DNA of 64,000 bases from positions 3,286,001-3,350,000 of the forward strand of contig OY783223.1 in NCBI GenBank assembly GCA_963678705.1. The letters run 5' to 3'. Made by a program: the position numbers and the translations under genes. Positions 1 to 12,280 of this stretch are shown here, one piece after another. Positions within the stretch are counted from its first letter, which is position 1, and every line of letters begins with the position of its first letter. The stretch comes from Panorpa germanica (taxonomy: Eukaryota; Arthropoda; Insecta; Mecoptera; Panorpidae). Under the pieces are notes generated by a model that was not told the origin of the DNA, did not search any database, and saw nothing but the letters and a program-made list of their open reading frames with translations.

Positions 1-378
1 ATTTAATAGTAACTCCTTATATGTTAGGAGATATTAACAATTAAAAAAGTCATTTTGTCTCTTTAATTATTAAAGGGATTCAACGTTGTACACATTCCAA
101 ATGTATGTGACATCACAACCGCTGCCAACCTTACAGCTCATAAATCTCTGCTATATGTATTTATATATTAAAATATCAAATATTATTTACAGGTATTTCA
201 AGGAACAATCGTTAAAATGCATTTCACGTCATAGAACTTCACTTCAAATTTTTAATTGCTATATCTCCGTCAACTGTAGATATTCAATAAAATAGACACG
301 CCAATACACATTTATTAACATCAATTTCAATCAACAATTGAAAAATCGACCACTAAAAAATAAGGACACAAGCCCATT
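1..378 (-). mobile_element. MITE family A, copy 1 (cut by window edge, internally deleted)
   Basis: Reverse-oriented copy ending at about 378 with GGACACAAGCCCATT, the inverted-repeat end of the family. Compared with full copies such as 13624-14265 it lacks about 200 bp in the middle, between the GGAACAATC and GTTAAAATGC blocks. The other end lies at or beyond the window edge. Confidence 0.85.
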
Positions 379-1011
379 GACATATTTCTACGGTTTATTT
401 AATTTAACGCGCAAATATTTTGCAAAAACATTGATTAGGAAGCAAATTAAATAAACAACTGGAAAGCTGGTTCCAAAACAATGATAATTTGACATATTCA
501 AAAGTACACAGGTGTTTTTTGCACCATGTGTTTATGACTTGAATTAAATGCTGATAATTTGACAGCTAATGTAATGACAGTGAAATTAAAAAACTAATAT
601 CGCTGTACACTAGAAATTAAATACGGAAAATTAGATACAGAAATAATGACTGTAAAGGCATTGTTTTTGAATTCATTTCCGGTTTACCTTAGGCTCTATC
701 TAATAAATCCTTGAACAACAATGATAATTTTTCTGATAGTTAAGAAATGAACAGGCGATTAGATAAAAGGAACTATTATAACACACTTTCGGAGGATGTT
801 TACAAAGTTTTGAGCTAACAAATTTAATAAGCTGCTTATTATAAATGCATAAATATAACAATACAAAAGTAATTATCAAGTAAACAAGGAAATTTTAATA
901 AATTAAAAAAAAAGTCATCCGATCGAGTTCATATTTGGAACAATACTAAGGGATGAAGCTATTTTTATGTTGGCCCTAAAGATAAAAAGAGTCATTAAAT
1001 TTTAGTTTTAA

Positions 1012-1648
1012 TGAGCTTATGTCCTCATTTTTTAGTGGTCGATTTTTCAATTGTTTATTGAAATTGATGGTAATAAATGTGTATTGGCGTGTCTATTTTA
1101 TTAAATATCTAAATGTTGACGGAGATATGGCAGTTAAAAGTTTGAATAGTAGCTTTAGCGCTAGAAATGGTCGGCCATATTTGTATGACGTGAAATGCAT
1201 TTTAACCTCGGTTATTTGCTGAGTAGGTCAGTGCTGTGGTAATGCTCTGTAGCTGTTGGTAGTCAAATAATCAAGTCAAGTTAAAGAATAATAAGTTTTT
1301 ATTTCATTTAACCCTGCTAAGGCAGACATAATATTAAAATTTAATTGTTCCTTGAAATAGCTATAAATAATATTTGATATTTTGATATATAAATACATAT
1401 AGCAGAGATTTATGAGCTGTAAGGTTGGTAACCTTACACAAGGATTGTGATGTCACATGCACTTGGAATGTGTACAACGTTGAATCCCTTTAATAATTAA
1501 AGAGACAAAATGACTTTTTTAATTGTTAATATCTCTTAACATATAAGGAGTTATTAAAAAGTAATTGAACATTTGAGGTTCTAGTAACCCACTTTATCAA
1601 TATATAGTACACTTTTATAGAAATTTAGACATAGGACACAAACCCATT
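1012..1648 (+). mobile_element. MITE family A, copy 2
   Basis: Nearly complete copy of about 640 bp. It begins AATGAGCTTATGTCCTC and ends GACATAGGACACAAACCCATT, each end slightly mutated from the consensus AATGGGCTTGTGTCC / GGACACAAGCCCATT. No conserved reading frame is shared with other copies, so it is a non-autonomous element. Confidence 0.9.
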
Positions 1649-1942
1649 ATATGTTTTTTTCACACTTTTAAAAAATGTAGTTTTTCCGTATGAGAGTTTT
1701 TATATTTTTATTTTTTTAGCCTTCACGCGATTGTAACTGGATACAATTTCTTTATTGAGTGGATTTTAGTGGTATTTCAATTTAAGTTTAAGGGGAAACT
1801 TTTGGAGGAGATAGTGACCGTGATTTTACCAAATTTTTGCGATAACTATGAGTTGGTCGTTAATGAGAAGACTTCATTAACAATTCTTCTTGTTTTATTT
1901 TGTTTTAAATTAGAGATTGTATAATTTGATTTCGTTAATCAC

Positions 1943-2168
1943 CTGATTTACACAACATAGTATATCTTCCAAGTCTGCCAAACCATTTTAGCAAACGCCT
2001 GGCAGTAACTCGAGCTAAAGTCCCCGTCCCCGAACTTAGAACTTCCCTATTGGGCGGAATGGGCGTTAAATTATCACGATTTTCACCAACAATATTAGTA
2101 TTAGAATTTTCTGATATTCGATCCTGTTCTGACCGCAACGAAGAGGACGTGCTCTCAGATGTTATCAT
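1943..2168 (-). CDS. Possible first coding exon of an unrecognised gene
   Basis: A minus-strand frame starts at an ATG at 2168 in good context (AAAATGATAAC; an upstream in-frame ATG exists at 2186). It runs about 75 codons and ends with CAG followed by GTGATT, a usable donor at 1943/1942. It is visibly richer in G+C than its surroundings. The peptide is Ser/Thr/Asn-rich first, then basic (ARVTARRLLKWFGRLGRYTM). I do not recognise a family. If real, the rest of the gene lies beyond a MITE-filled intron to the left, outside the window. It could also be a chance frame. Confidence 0.35.
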
Positions 2169-2617
2169 TTTAAAACACACACACAATATATAATTTATAA
2201 TAAATAATTAAATAACATAAACTAACACTAATTTAAGCATAATTTTTATTTTGTATTTTTTATATTATAATTAAGTAATTAAAAACAAATAAAATATTCG
2301 GGAGTGTTTTTTACGTCATTTTTAGGTTAATTTTTCACATTAATTACTACTAGACCCGTTATACACACTTGCCTCAAATTAAACCAAAGAAGTGCGAGCT
2401 AAAACACGTATCTAACACGGCACAGGTGATAAGAGATAACAAAGATTATAGCTCTGCGATATGTACGTAAAAAATAATACAGGCAAGTACATATCATATA
2501 TGTACTATATAGTGAAATATAAATATCCTGCTAAACAAAGTTACGTGTATAAAAGGTTATCTAACATAATAAAAGTTACTAATATTTACCGTTTTGTGAT
2601 CTATTTTATTGCTGTTA

Positions 2618-3190
2618 TTATAATCGTCTGATGACATTTTCTCGAATAACGATGAAAAAGAAGCATATTTTCTATAATGTTTTTTGACAACACAGTTAAT
2701 ATATATTTATTTCTATAATTACTACATGATAAAATAACATTTAAAGAATACTTTGTGAAATTTTCATAAATAAATATCAAGAAATGAGGCATTGACAGCG
2801 AATCTGCGATGACGTCACAAAAAAACTTAACATTGTGGTGCCACTCATAACTCATCACTGGATTATTTGAAATCGAAAAACCAAAATGATTTCATTAGTT
2901 AATAAGTTTCTGCAGGTAACACTGTCGAGTTTCTCCTATTTTATTGATTTTTCAACTTTTTACAGCACTTAAAAGTCAAAATACCGATTTTTCATGAAAA
3001 AAATCAGAAACTTTGTTATTTTAAAATATGTTAAAATTAAAAAATTAAAAAAAACTCGACAGTGTTACGTCGGTTTTTATGTAAAGAAAGAGTGTGCAAA
3101 ATTTCAAAAGGATCGGTCCAGTAGATTTTGAGCTAGAGAGGGCACCAACTCTGAAAAAGCAAAGTGTGAGAAACCGCATTTAAAAGTTTC
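2618..3190 (+). repeat. Repeat family C, copy 1 (3' truncated)
   Basis: Starts with the AAGAAGCATATTTTC block and contains the internal palindromic pair (GTAACACTGTCGAG near 2915, ACTCGACAGTGTTACG near 3055) and the block GGATCGGTCCAGTAGATTTT. After about 3190 it is replaced by a short element (family E). It matches the inverted copy at 5052-5767 and four direct copies at 51.6, 56.9, 61.4 and 62.2 kb. Confidence 0.8.
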
Positions 3191-3195
3191 AAAGA

Positions 3196-3312
3196 TTTTG
3201 ATTCGCGTTTATAGTTACTTACATAAAACGATTTAAACATAAAAAAACATGTTTTTTTTTATAATATTTAACCTGCTGTATAGTATCGCTATCTATATTT
3301 CGCGAATCAAAA
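3196..3312. mobile_element. Short inverted-repeat element, family E, copy 1
   Basis: A 117-bp unit bounded by the perfect 12-bp inverted repeat TTTTGATTCGCG / CGCGAATCAAAA. A second copy with the same ends is at 37552-37666. It sits at the point where the family C copy breaks off. Similarity between the two loci continues beyond the right end (ATGGCCAAGT, TCACCTTAA), so the true element may be longer. Confidence 0.7.
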
Positions 3313-4794
3313 ATGGCCAAGTGTCGTTCACCTTAAGACCAAATTTTTGGTCAAAAATCGATTTTTCTTTTTAAAGAAGCCGCCATTTTATCAAAAAAAA
3401 TTATTTTGCTTATTCCTTCGATTAATTACTAGATTATACACTACTTTAACGAAATCCGTTTAATTTTTTCATTTTACATGATCCAGTCTAGATATATCGT
3501 GGTCACCGCAAGATGCCTTTTATGAGACGACCTCCTGGAGATCAGCTATAGCAGCTTTAAAATTATTATTTTTACAAATAAAAAAATGTTAAAATACAGT
3601 TAAAAGTTACCATAATATGTGTACAAATTTTTACATTAATACGTTCAAAAGTCTTCTCAGGAAAAAGTCGTAAAAACCGTTTTTTTGGGGCTCGTAACTA
3701 TATATAACTCCCTAATTTCTATGAGACTGTACTAAGTAAGGCCTAAACCAAATTATGCAATAATTCCGCGTGGTTTTGATTCCGTATATTATAAAGGTGG
3801 TGAACAAGATAAATAAAATTGATTGCTTCTTATTCTGCAGATTTTAATACTAACCCCATGTCGTTTCTTATATGGTCAAAAATTAACGCAGCAAAATTGA
3901 AAATTCAAATTTTAAATAGCTATATCTCCTAAATCAAATTTGATTCTAACATTTTATTTTTTTTTGATAAAATTAAATTTGTTACAATTTGAAATCTTTC
4001 ACATTTACTTACAGTTTGTTTAAGTGACAAATAAGTCAACCATTTTATAATTACGAAAATTGAATGTCATGTCATGTTCTAATAATAGCTGTGGTGACGT
4101 CACTAATAGATTGCTTTTAACAATTAACTATGAAATGAGGAGCAGTGAATCATGACGAATGACGAAATTTCTTCAGATACAGAAGGGGTTTAAAGTTTCT
4201 ACTAGTTCTTTAATTATTCCCTATTCAATCCAATAGACATTTTATGCTTTCTCTTTAACAAAACTGTATCAATATTATTGGATATAAAATGAACAAGACT
4301 AATGTTTGTTTCATGAATTTCTTTATAGTTATAACATTTTTAGACTCAGTTTTTTGAACCTATATCTGTTATACGATAGGTAAAGCGGACTATATTGAGA
4401 AATAAAGCGCTGCTTTAAAGAAAAGTCACTCAATTATCAAATTACGCTCGTAGTTGGAATCGCCATTTTTTGTATGGAAATTTCCTACTAAAAACTTGTA
4501 CACCATTCTGTAGAGTAGCATCTAACCGATGTGAGATATTTTTTATTAATTATTATTTTAATCAGATAACTCCTCAGACGTGATCTAGCGTTACACACAA
4601 TAAAATAAAGAGGATTCACTAAGATAAGCGTAGTATTAATAAAAAGGTTAAAAATAAATAAAAATTATAATCACAGGCAATTAAATGGAATGCAGATAGC
4701 AGCGCTAAAAATAAAAGGTGGCATATACTATGTATATATTTTACATTATTATAATATTCCATGTAAAAGTTTCTATGTTTTCTCGTTATATGTC

Positions 4795-5050
4795 CTCGCA
4801 TTTTCCCCTGAATTTCCTTGAAACCCGTAATTTTGGAAAAACTAAAATTTTTTTTTACTTTTTGTTCTACAACTTTTAATTCATAAAAGATAGAAAGTTG
4901 AAATTTTGCATGTGTATTAAATTATTAAATGCTAACATATTTCGAACTTTAGAAATTCAAAAATTTATCAAAGGGGCGTAGAGAAAATTGAGAAAATCGC
5001 TACGGAACTTTGGAGAAAGTTCAAATTTCGGATTTTGAAATAAATGAGTA
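4795..5050 (+). repeat. Helitron-like family D, internal fragment
   Basis: The blocks TTTTAATTCATAAAAGATAG, GCATGTGTATTA and AGGGGCGT align with the interior of the copies at 19.3-19.95 kb and 29.5-30.25 kb (reversed). No terminal hairpin or CTRR end is present here. It directly abuts the inverted family C copy. Confidence 0.6.
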
Positions 5051-5051
5051 T

Positions 5052-5767
5052 CTAATTAATAAGTAAAATATAAAATTTCAACTTTTTTTATTTATTTATA
5101 TTATTGTACAACATATTAAGTTTATTGTGTAAAAATTTGAAGTCGATTGGAGTAAAACTGTCGGAGATATAGAGTTTTAAGTATTCACCTCTCTGCTTGC
5201 TATGCTTTCGTGTTACTTTGAAACTTTTAAATGCGGTTTCCCACACTTAGCTTTTTCAGAGTCGGTGTCTTCTCTAGCTCAAAATCTACTGGACCGATTC
5301 TTTTGAAATTTTGCACACTCTTTCTTTACATAAATGCCGAGGTAACGCTGTCGAGTTTTTTTTTAATTTTTTTATTTTAACGTATTTTAAATTAATAAAG
5401 TTTCTGATTTTTTTCATGAAAATTCGGTATTTTGACTTTTAAGTGCTGTAAAAAATTGAAAAATTAATAAAAAAGGAAAAACTCGACAGCGTTACCTGAA
5501 GAAACTTATCAGCTAATAAAATCATTTTGGTTTTTCGATTTCAGAAAACCCAGTGATGAGTTATGAGTGACACCGCAATGTTACTTTTTTTTGTGATGTC
5601 TGCGGAGATTTGCTGTCAATGCCTCATTTCTTGATATTTATTTATGAAAATTTCACAAAGTATTCTTAAAATGTCATTTTACCATGTAGTAATTATAGAA
5701 ATATTTATATATTAACTGTGTCATCAAAAAACATTATCGAAAATATGCTTCTTTTGTATCGTTTTCA
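5052..5767 (-). repeat. Repeat family C, copy 2 (inverted, full length)
   Basis: Reverse complement of the family C consensus, about 715 bp, including the 3' block with ACTCCAATCGACTTCAAA. With copy 1 it makes a large inverted pair spanning 2618-5767. The DNA in between (3313-4794) shows no gene that I can support. Confidence 0.8.
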
Positions 5768-6078
5768 CCTTACCTCCCCTTAAACCATTAGCGCCGTTTT
5801 TCCGGCGTGCAAACTATTAGTGTAAATGGGGTATAATAATAATAATATACACATGTTATTGTTTCTAATTGTAGAAATTATCTCAGTTTTAAATTTAGAA
5901 GCACTCCAGATTATATTACTTCGCCTACAAGAAACATCTGGCTTTCTTATGCAATTAATCAATTATTATGTAAACGAAGGACCTACGAGCAGCTAGTTCA
6001 TTTAATTTTAAATCGCTCATCTGGTATCCAAGAAACGTTGGTGTTTATAATATTAGCTAATTCCTTTCATATTAAGAA
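5768..6078. other. Non-genic stretch
   Basis: About 310 bp between a family C copy and a family A copy. I see no supported gene, known motif or repeat end. A 60-codon minus-strand frame covers it without recognisable features. Confidence 0.5.
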
Positions 6079-6706
6079 TGGGCTTGTGTCCTCATTTTTT
6101 AGTGGTCGATTTTTCAATTGTTCATTGAAATTGATGTTAATAAATGTGTATTAATGTGTCTATTTTATTAAATATCTAAATGTTGACGGAGATATAGCAA
6201 TTAAAAATTTGAATTGTAATTTTAGCGCTAGAAATGGTCGGCCATATTTGTATGACGTGAAATTCATTTTAACGTCAGTTATTTGTTTTGTAGCTCAGTG
6301 TTGTGGTAATGTTTTGTAGCTGTTGGTAGTCGAAATAATCAAGTCAAGTCAAAGAATAATAGGTTTTTATTTTATTTAACCCTGTTACGGCATACATATT
6401 ATTGATATTTTATTGTTCCTTGAAATAGCTGTAAATAATATTTGATATATAAATACATATAGCAGAGATTTATGAGCTGTAAGGTTGGTAACCATACACA
6501 AGGATTGTGATGTCACATGCATTTGGAATGTGTACAATGTTGAATCCCTTTAATAATTGAAGAGACAAAATGACTTTTTTAATTGTTAATATCTCTTAAC
6601 ATATAAGGAGTTATTAAAAAATAATTGAACATTTGAGGTTCTAGTAACCCACTTTATCAATATATAGTACACTTTTATAGAAATTAAGACATAGGACACA
6701 AGCCAA
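6079..6706 (+). mobile_element. MITE family A, copy 3
   Basis: Complete copy, beginning AATGGGCTTGTGTCCTC. The right end is slightly eroded (GGACACAAGCCAAT). Confidence 0.9.
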
Positions 6707-6879
6707 TAACGTATACAGTATACTACACGACTTCTGAGAAACTTTTTATAAACTTTACAACAAAAGTATAATGAAATTTAAAGGTCGAACTTAATGTTAA
6801 CGTTGTACAAGCCTTTAGCAAGTCTTAAGCCAATATTGATCGTCCCACATAGAAATTATAATGCTTTTCAAACATTTCA

Positions 6880-7115
6880 GTCTGAGAGCACGATGAAAAA
6901 CCATGAAAACAATGAAAAAACAACACTTTGAAAAAACAAAAAACGAACTAGACACTAACAAGAGAACCCATATCGGTCATGTGAAAAGTTTTCTAAAATA
7001 TCTGCTGAGGTGAATGATGGAAACAAAATGGACAGTTAGTTAATACATCAAAAGAGTCACAAGGGCGAGAAGGGTGTGAAATCAGTCAAGCTGCATCACT
7101 GACCTGAGTGCACTG
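6880..7115 (+). pseudogene. Degraded C2H2 zinc-finger remnant
   Basis: Interrupted frames carry zinc-finger linker signatures. One is an HxxxH-x-GEK type stretch (LIHQKSHKGEKGVKS, about 7047-7091). An earlier segment reads ELDTNKRTHIGHVKS. Stop codons separate them and the cysteines are mostly lost. This fits an old processed or transposon-carried zinc-finger gene fragment. The signal is weak and could be coincidence. Confidence 0.35.
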
Positions 7116-7130
7116 TTAACGTATTATTAT

Positions 7131-7632
7131 GGCGTGTCTATTTTATTAAATATCTAAATATTGACGGAGATATAGCAATTAAAAGTTTGAATTGTAGTTT
7201 TAGCGCTAGAAATGGTCGGCCATATTTGTATGACGTGAAATGCATTTAACGTCAGTTATTTGTTGAGTAGGTCAGTGCTGTGGTAATGTTTTGTAGCTAT
7301 TGGTAGTCAAATAATCAAGTCAAGTCAAAGAATAATAAGTTTTTATTTTATTTAACCCTGCTAAGGCAGACATAATATTGAAATTTGATTGTTCCTCGAA
7401 ATAGCTGTAAATAATATTTGATATTTTGATATATAAATACATGTAGCAGAGATTTATGAGCTGTCAGGTTGGTAATCTTACACAAGGATTGTGATGTCAC
7501 ATGCACTTGGAATGTGTACAACGTTGAATCCCTTTAATAATTAAAGAGACAAAATGACTGTTTTAATTGTTAATATTTCCTGAAATATAAGGAGTTCTAG
7601 TATAGAAATTAAGACATAGGACACAAGCCCAT
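7131..7632 (+). mobile_element. MITE family A, copy 4 (5' truncated)
   Basis: Starts inside the element at GGCGTGTCTATTTTATT and runs to the intact right end GGACACAAGCCCATT. The first 70 bp or so of the element is missing, and the break abuts the zinc-finger remnant. Confidence 0.85.
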
Positions 7633-7689
7633 TTTACTAACATTATACAATCTATACTAATTCAATTTTTTGCAATGTTTCACAAGAGA

Positions 7690-9060
7690 GTTGTTTCTAG
7701 CGACAGCGCGACACTAATACGGTCTAATGGGTGATAGTATTAGAGAACAATGCACATGTTCCATGTCCGTCCTATGTGTGCCTACACCGCTGTACGGGTA
7801 ATCGTTGCTTGACATGACCACACAGGTCACAGACTCCTGTATTATCAAATGTAGCGTTGTTTTGTTGTGACTGTGTTGAACCACACGTCCATGAGTCAGT
7901 ACCCTATGATCGGGATTCCCAATAGAAACGATATAGGATCTAATGAGCTTGTGAACCACGACTTATCGCACACTACAAGCGTATTTTAACAGGACTATAC
8001 GCGCTACTACGCTTTACCTCTCCGAACCCTGTAAGACCTGTGTCAGTATGGCACCGTATTTAAGCGAATTTCTGCCGGACGTATACGGGCTACTACGCTT
8101 TACCTATCCGAACCATGTAAATGTAATGAGATCGCTCTGGAGCTCTCAGACTGCACGCTACAAAGCCGTCCGAATACGGGCGGCACTACCTCGCGCATTA
8201 GAACCGTATAAATGCGAATTTTATTCAAGCGTTACCACTACTACAACGATATCCTATCCGAACCTTTGTAAATGCAAACAGCCGCCTCAGACTGGAGGGG
8301 ATACCTAAGATCGCTTGTTGTTACGCTGCAATACGGTTCAAATGAGATATATCGGCGACCTCGTTTGTGACGAGTATGTTCTGCATGCAGTTTATGTTTG
8401 TATTTCAGTGAATCATGGACACCGATACCGATACCAATACGATAGAACTAAATTTAAATTCACGACAACCAGAACTCAGATATATAATAAATGATAAAGT
8501 CCCTTTAATACCAGTAGTGTATCAATAAAAATTAAAGTTAAAGTTTGCTCTCATAATAAATTATATTAGTGCTAAAGAACTCCAATACACCTCTATAGTA
8601 CACAAGTTAGTTATCTGACGACTGACTACAGACATCTGTGACACACATAGGCGGTTTACCCGCCGATTTACGTCCGAATACGCCGTCGCTTAAATACAGT
8701 CCCATACTGAGACAGGCCTAAATGTAATGAACCCTCGCACACTGCTAGCGGCACAGCCGTCCGAATACGGGCGTTACGTAGCTCTCATACTGGAAGCGTA
8801 TATCAGCGAATTTTAGCCAAACAAATACACTGGAAGGGGATATGAAAGAGAGTGCAATGAGAGAGTAAAAGATTGCTTTCATGATAAATTATGTTAGTGC
8901 AAAACAACACCAATCTACAGTATACAAGTTTGACTTGACGTCGGCTTGCTTTGAAAGTTCTAGCCGTTTAACCAACCCGCCGATTTACATCTGAATTCGC
9001 CGTCGCTTGCACACTTCAAGACGCGACAGGCCTTAAGCTTATAGAAAATTCCAATACATT
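7690..9060. repeat. GC-richer block of degenerate repeats
   Basis: This block stands out from the AT-rich surroundings and contains no supported gene. CTACTACGCTTTACC + TCCGAACC occurs near 8010 and 8090. GCCGTCCGAATACGGGCG occurs near 8166 and 8756. A unit of roughly 300 bp is duplicated: TTATATTAGTGC to the GCCGATTTACGTCCGAATAC block near 8570-8710, and again near 8885-9010, each followed by a GACAGGCCT motif. Confidence 0.6.
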
Positions 9061-9445
9061 GTACGTCACCAGAGACGCAAACGAGTATGTGTGTATATCC
9101 CATGAAGTATTGTATTATAAAAAGTGTGAAGAAAGAAAAATTATCTGAGTTACTTATTTATTTTTTAACCTATTATGCAGATCAAAAAATGTTGTTGTAT
9201 TCATTTGTTAGGGAATCCCCGTAAAGCCCCGAAAGCGAGTCCCTTGTATCGACGTGATAATGTTAACATTGCAAAACAAAGGACAACAAAAACAAGCGCA
9301 GAAAACCAACAAGCTATAAAAATCGAGCATATATATTACATAGACTCATAGTAATACTTCTAAAAAATATACATATTCTGTTGTCTAAGAATTTGTAAAT
9401 TACTATTACTGTCCAGTAAATGCAGGTGTTGCTATACATGAAGGT

Positions 9446-9955
9446 AAATAGCAGTTATGGTCATTTGTCTTTAACAACTGTTTTAGTAAACAAAACACAT
9501 TCCCATCTGGAGTCGGTAAGATCACAGTAAGAAAAACACGTTTGTTGTTTTTTAGTTTGCTTGGTTTTAACACGCAGTTTTGTTTTCTGTGAACATTTGC
9601 GCTTGTTAGTTGTTGTTTATCATGTTTATAATTTTTATGGGACACAGAAAAACACTAAAAACAAAACCAGTCTGTTTTCGAAAAACAGAACTGTTTTAAA
9701 ATTGTTATATTTAGCAGAGATAAACTATTAATTTATATTAATCAGGTTTATTATTTAATTAAAATGTACACATGTGTTATGGAGTCACTGAGTATAGAAT
9801 TCATAGTAGGACGGTATTACAGAGTATAGTATTAACTACAGTATAAATTACAGTAGTAAATTTAAATCCAACAAAAATAAAACAAAACATGATTTTGTTT
9901 TATTTTTTGACAACAAACTGTTTTCAAAACTGTCTCTCTGGTGTGAAACCGGCAT
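9446..9955 (-). mobile_element. MITE-like family G, copy 1
   Basis: Its right end, AACTGTCTCTCTGGTGTGAAA, matches the terminal repeat of the copy at 11543-11930. The interior (GGGACACAGAAAAACACTAA, ACACGTTTGTTGTTTTTTAG) is the reverse complement of that copy. About 180 bp of unrelated sequence (about 9690-9870) interrupts it and the left end is eroded. Confidence 0.7.
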
Positions 9956-9961
9956 AAGAAC

Positions 9962-10372
9962 AACGTTTGTTAATAATAAATCGCGAAGTTTCAGAAATTT
10001 TAACCGTTTAGTCCAACTATTTTCTAGTATACATAAAAAATCTCTCGATAGAATTTTAACAAAATATAGGAGAGTAAAGAAAAATGTTCTTTAAACAAAT
10101 TAAAAAATATATACACTTAACCGATTTGTATTTGAGAATTTAAATTTTAACGTTCTTTTCATGGTTTATAGAGATCCAGCAACGCTGCGCGCAAAATTAT
10201 CTCGAGTTGTGCAGAATAAAAAACAGTCATTTTAAATCTTTGATGCTGTACTAATGCATTTTGCAACGTTGGCAAGTCACCGAAACCGAAAATATTTGAT
10301 AATGTGTGTATTTGAATTTACGACAATAGTATATATTTTGACTATGAAACAGGAGACGTTGGAAAATTTCCA
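9962..10372 (+). mobile_element. Family F element, copy 1
   Basis: Shares ordered blocks with 51011-51428: AATAAATCGCGAAGT, GTTCTTTAAACAAATTA, CAACGCTGCGCGCAAA and the CCGAAAATATTTGATAATGTG region. It is diverged and the ends are unclear. It directly follows a family G copy. Confidence 0.6.
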
Positions 10373-10379
10373 AGAGTGA

Positions 10380-11540
10380 TATAGAGCATGTATCAAATGT
10401 TTAGGACCACTAGTATTATGCTATTTACTCGTCCTAATTGCCTTTGTGTTGAGGGTTAAATGTTTTTTTTTGGAATTGCGTTTTATTATGTAGGCGTAGT
10501 ACAAATTACACATTTCTAGGTTCATACACTTTGTGTTTAGGAGTATAAAAGTAATTTAATTAATAAATGACCATGTGACATACGTAATTCAATTAGCGTT
10601 GTCTGAGGTGTGAGACAAGTGACCCAAAAAGTATTGTGTTGTACAAAGCGTCAGTGCAAATATCAGTTTGCTCAAAATTTGACAGAAATTTATTAAAAGA
10701 TGGCGGTTCACGGAAGCTGCGCGGGAAATTCAAATAGTCTATGACTTATCAAACACCACTTTCGTACTTTTGTCACATTTTTTACTTGTGAATATTTATA
10801 AATATGGAATTTTTTCTATTCGCATATAGCATTCGATATATCAATCTTTATATATCGATATATCAATCTTTATAAATCGATATCATATAGGCTATCTCAT
10901 TTGCCTATGTGAATAAGTTCCGCAGATATTTCAACACATAGCTCTACTAGTCTCTAATTGTCTATTTTCGAACACATATCCGGGAACTTCCGGTACTTCG
11001 GTACTTATTAGTATTTCGGGTTTCCATCATCAATGAAAATACAAATAAATCAGTAAAATGACATAATGGCATCTAATTATTTATTGATTATGTGCAGAGT
11101 GTTCCCTAATATTATTTAATTCACGTTTTTGATATTTACTGTTATATTTTCAACGACGATTTCAAAATTGAATGTTTTGTCTTTGTCTAACGCACTATCC
11201 GCTATGAGTATATCCTTGTCTGCTAAATATCTTTCAAATTGTTATTTATTGATGTATTAGAACTGCAAATGGTAATTTTTTGTTATCTTTAATATAGCTT
11301 GATCATTAGTGTGTTTAATGCGTTTTAATCTAGACTGATAACAAGGCTATGACGTTAGCAAATTTAAATCTAAAACGATTAATTGAAATCATTTATTAAT
11401 AATTAAAATAACTTTTTAAATAAACAGCTGTTGTATTTGCAACAAACAAATTCTGTCACAGTAGCGCACCTGCTATACATCTATCTATACATGAGTTATT
11501 CAGAATTAAAGTTGGTGAAAATTAAAAATTAAAATTGAGT
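10380..11540. other. Non-genic stretch with a small tandem repeat
   Basis: No gene is supported. A 22-bp unit, GATATATCAATCTTTATATATC, is repeated twice at 10835-10878. Otherwise plain AT-rich DNA. Confidence 0.55.
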
Positions 11541-11542
11541 TA

Positions 11543-11930
11543 TGCCGGTTTCACACCAGAGAGACAGTTTTGTTGTCAAAAAACAAAACAAAATAATGTT
11601 TTGTTTCATTTTAAACATTTCTGATTTTCAAAAACTCACACTGAACAGACTGGTTTTGTTTTTAGTGTTTTTCTGTGTGTCCCATAAAAATTATAAACAT
11701 GATAAACAACAACTGATAAGCACAAATGTTCACAAAAAACAAAACTGCGTGTTCAAACTAAGCAGACTAAAAAACAACAACAAACGTGTTTTCCTTTGAT
11801 CTTACTGACTCCAGATGGGAATGTGTTTTGATTACTAAAACAGTTTTTAAAGTTGTTTGGTGTAAACATTGGTGTTTTTGTTCGTGTTTTATTGAACTGT
11901 CTCTCTGGTGTGAAATCAGTATTAGTCTAT
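11543..11930 (+). mobile_element. MITE-like family G, copy 2
   Basis: A 388-bp element with terminal inverted repeats: TTTCACACCAGAGAGACAGT at the left, ACTGTCTCTCTGGTGTGAAA at the right. The 85-codon frame inside it is not preserved in copy 1. A fragment of family F follows at once (11936-11985), repeating the G/F adjacency seen at 9.4-10.4 kb. Confidence 0.8.
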
Positions 11931-12280
11931 AAACAATTTTTTTTAAATCTATCGAAAAGTGGTTTCACGCAGGAACTCTCTTAAATAACCGACATTGGAT
12001 TTTGAAACGTTTCTCAGACAAACACTGAATTTTTCAATATCAATTCAATCCCTTAGATGGGCTAACAGAGTACGTAGGTTGAGAATTGGTGATGAGGGTG
12101 TCCACGTATAGGTGTGGCAAACAAGAAGAAGGATAACACCATGTCCAAAAACTCTATCAAGATCCTAGGTAAGGGATAGTCTACCACATGACTTTAAAAA
12201 CAATCCGCAATGCAGATAAACAGAAAATATTATGTTTATATAAGTAAAATATTATAAATTATAATTATGAAAGCATAATA

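Noticed and set aside
2601..2858. Minus-strand frame recurring at 51583-51867 and 56886-57113 (MMSYEWH..., SMPHFLIFIYENF)
   Set aside because: It recurs only because family C is repeated. Copies differ in start and length, some copies (61.4, 62.2 kb) break it, and no family is recognisable. A transposon-encoded peptide cannot be fully excluded.
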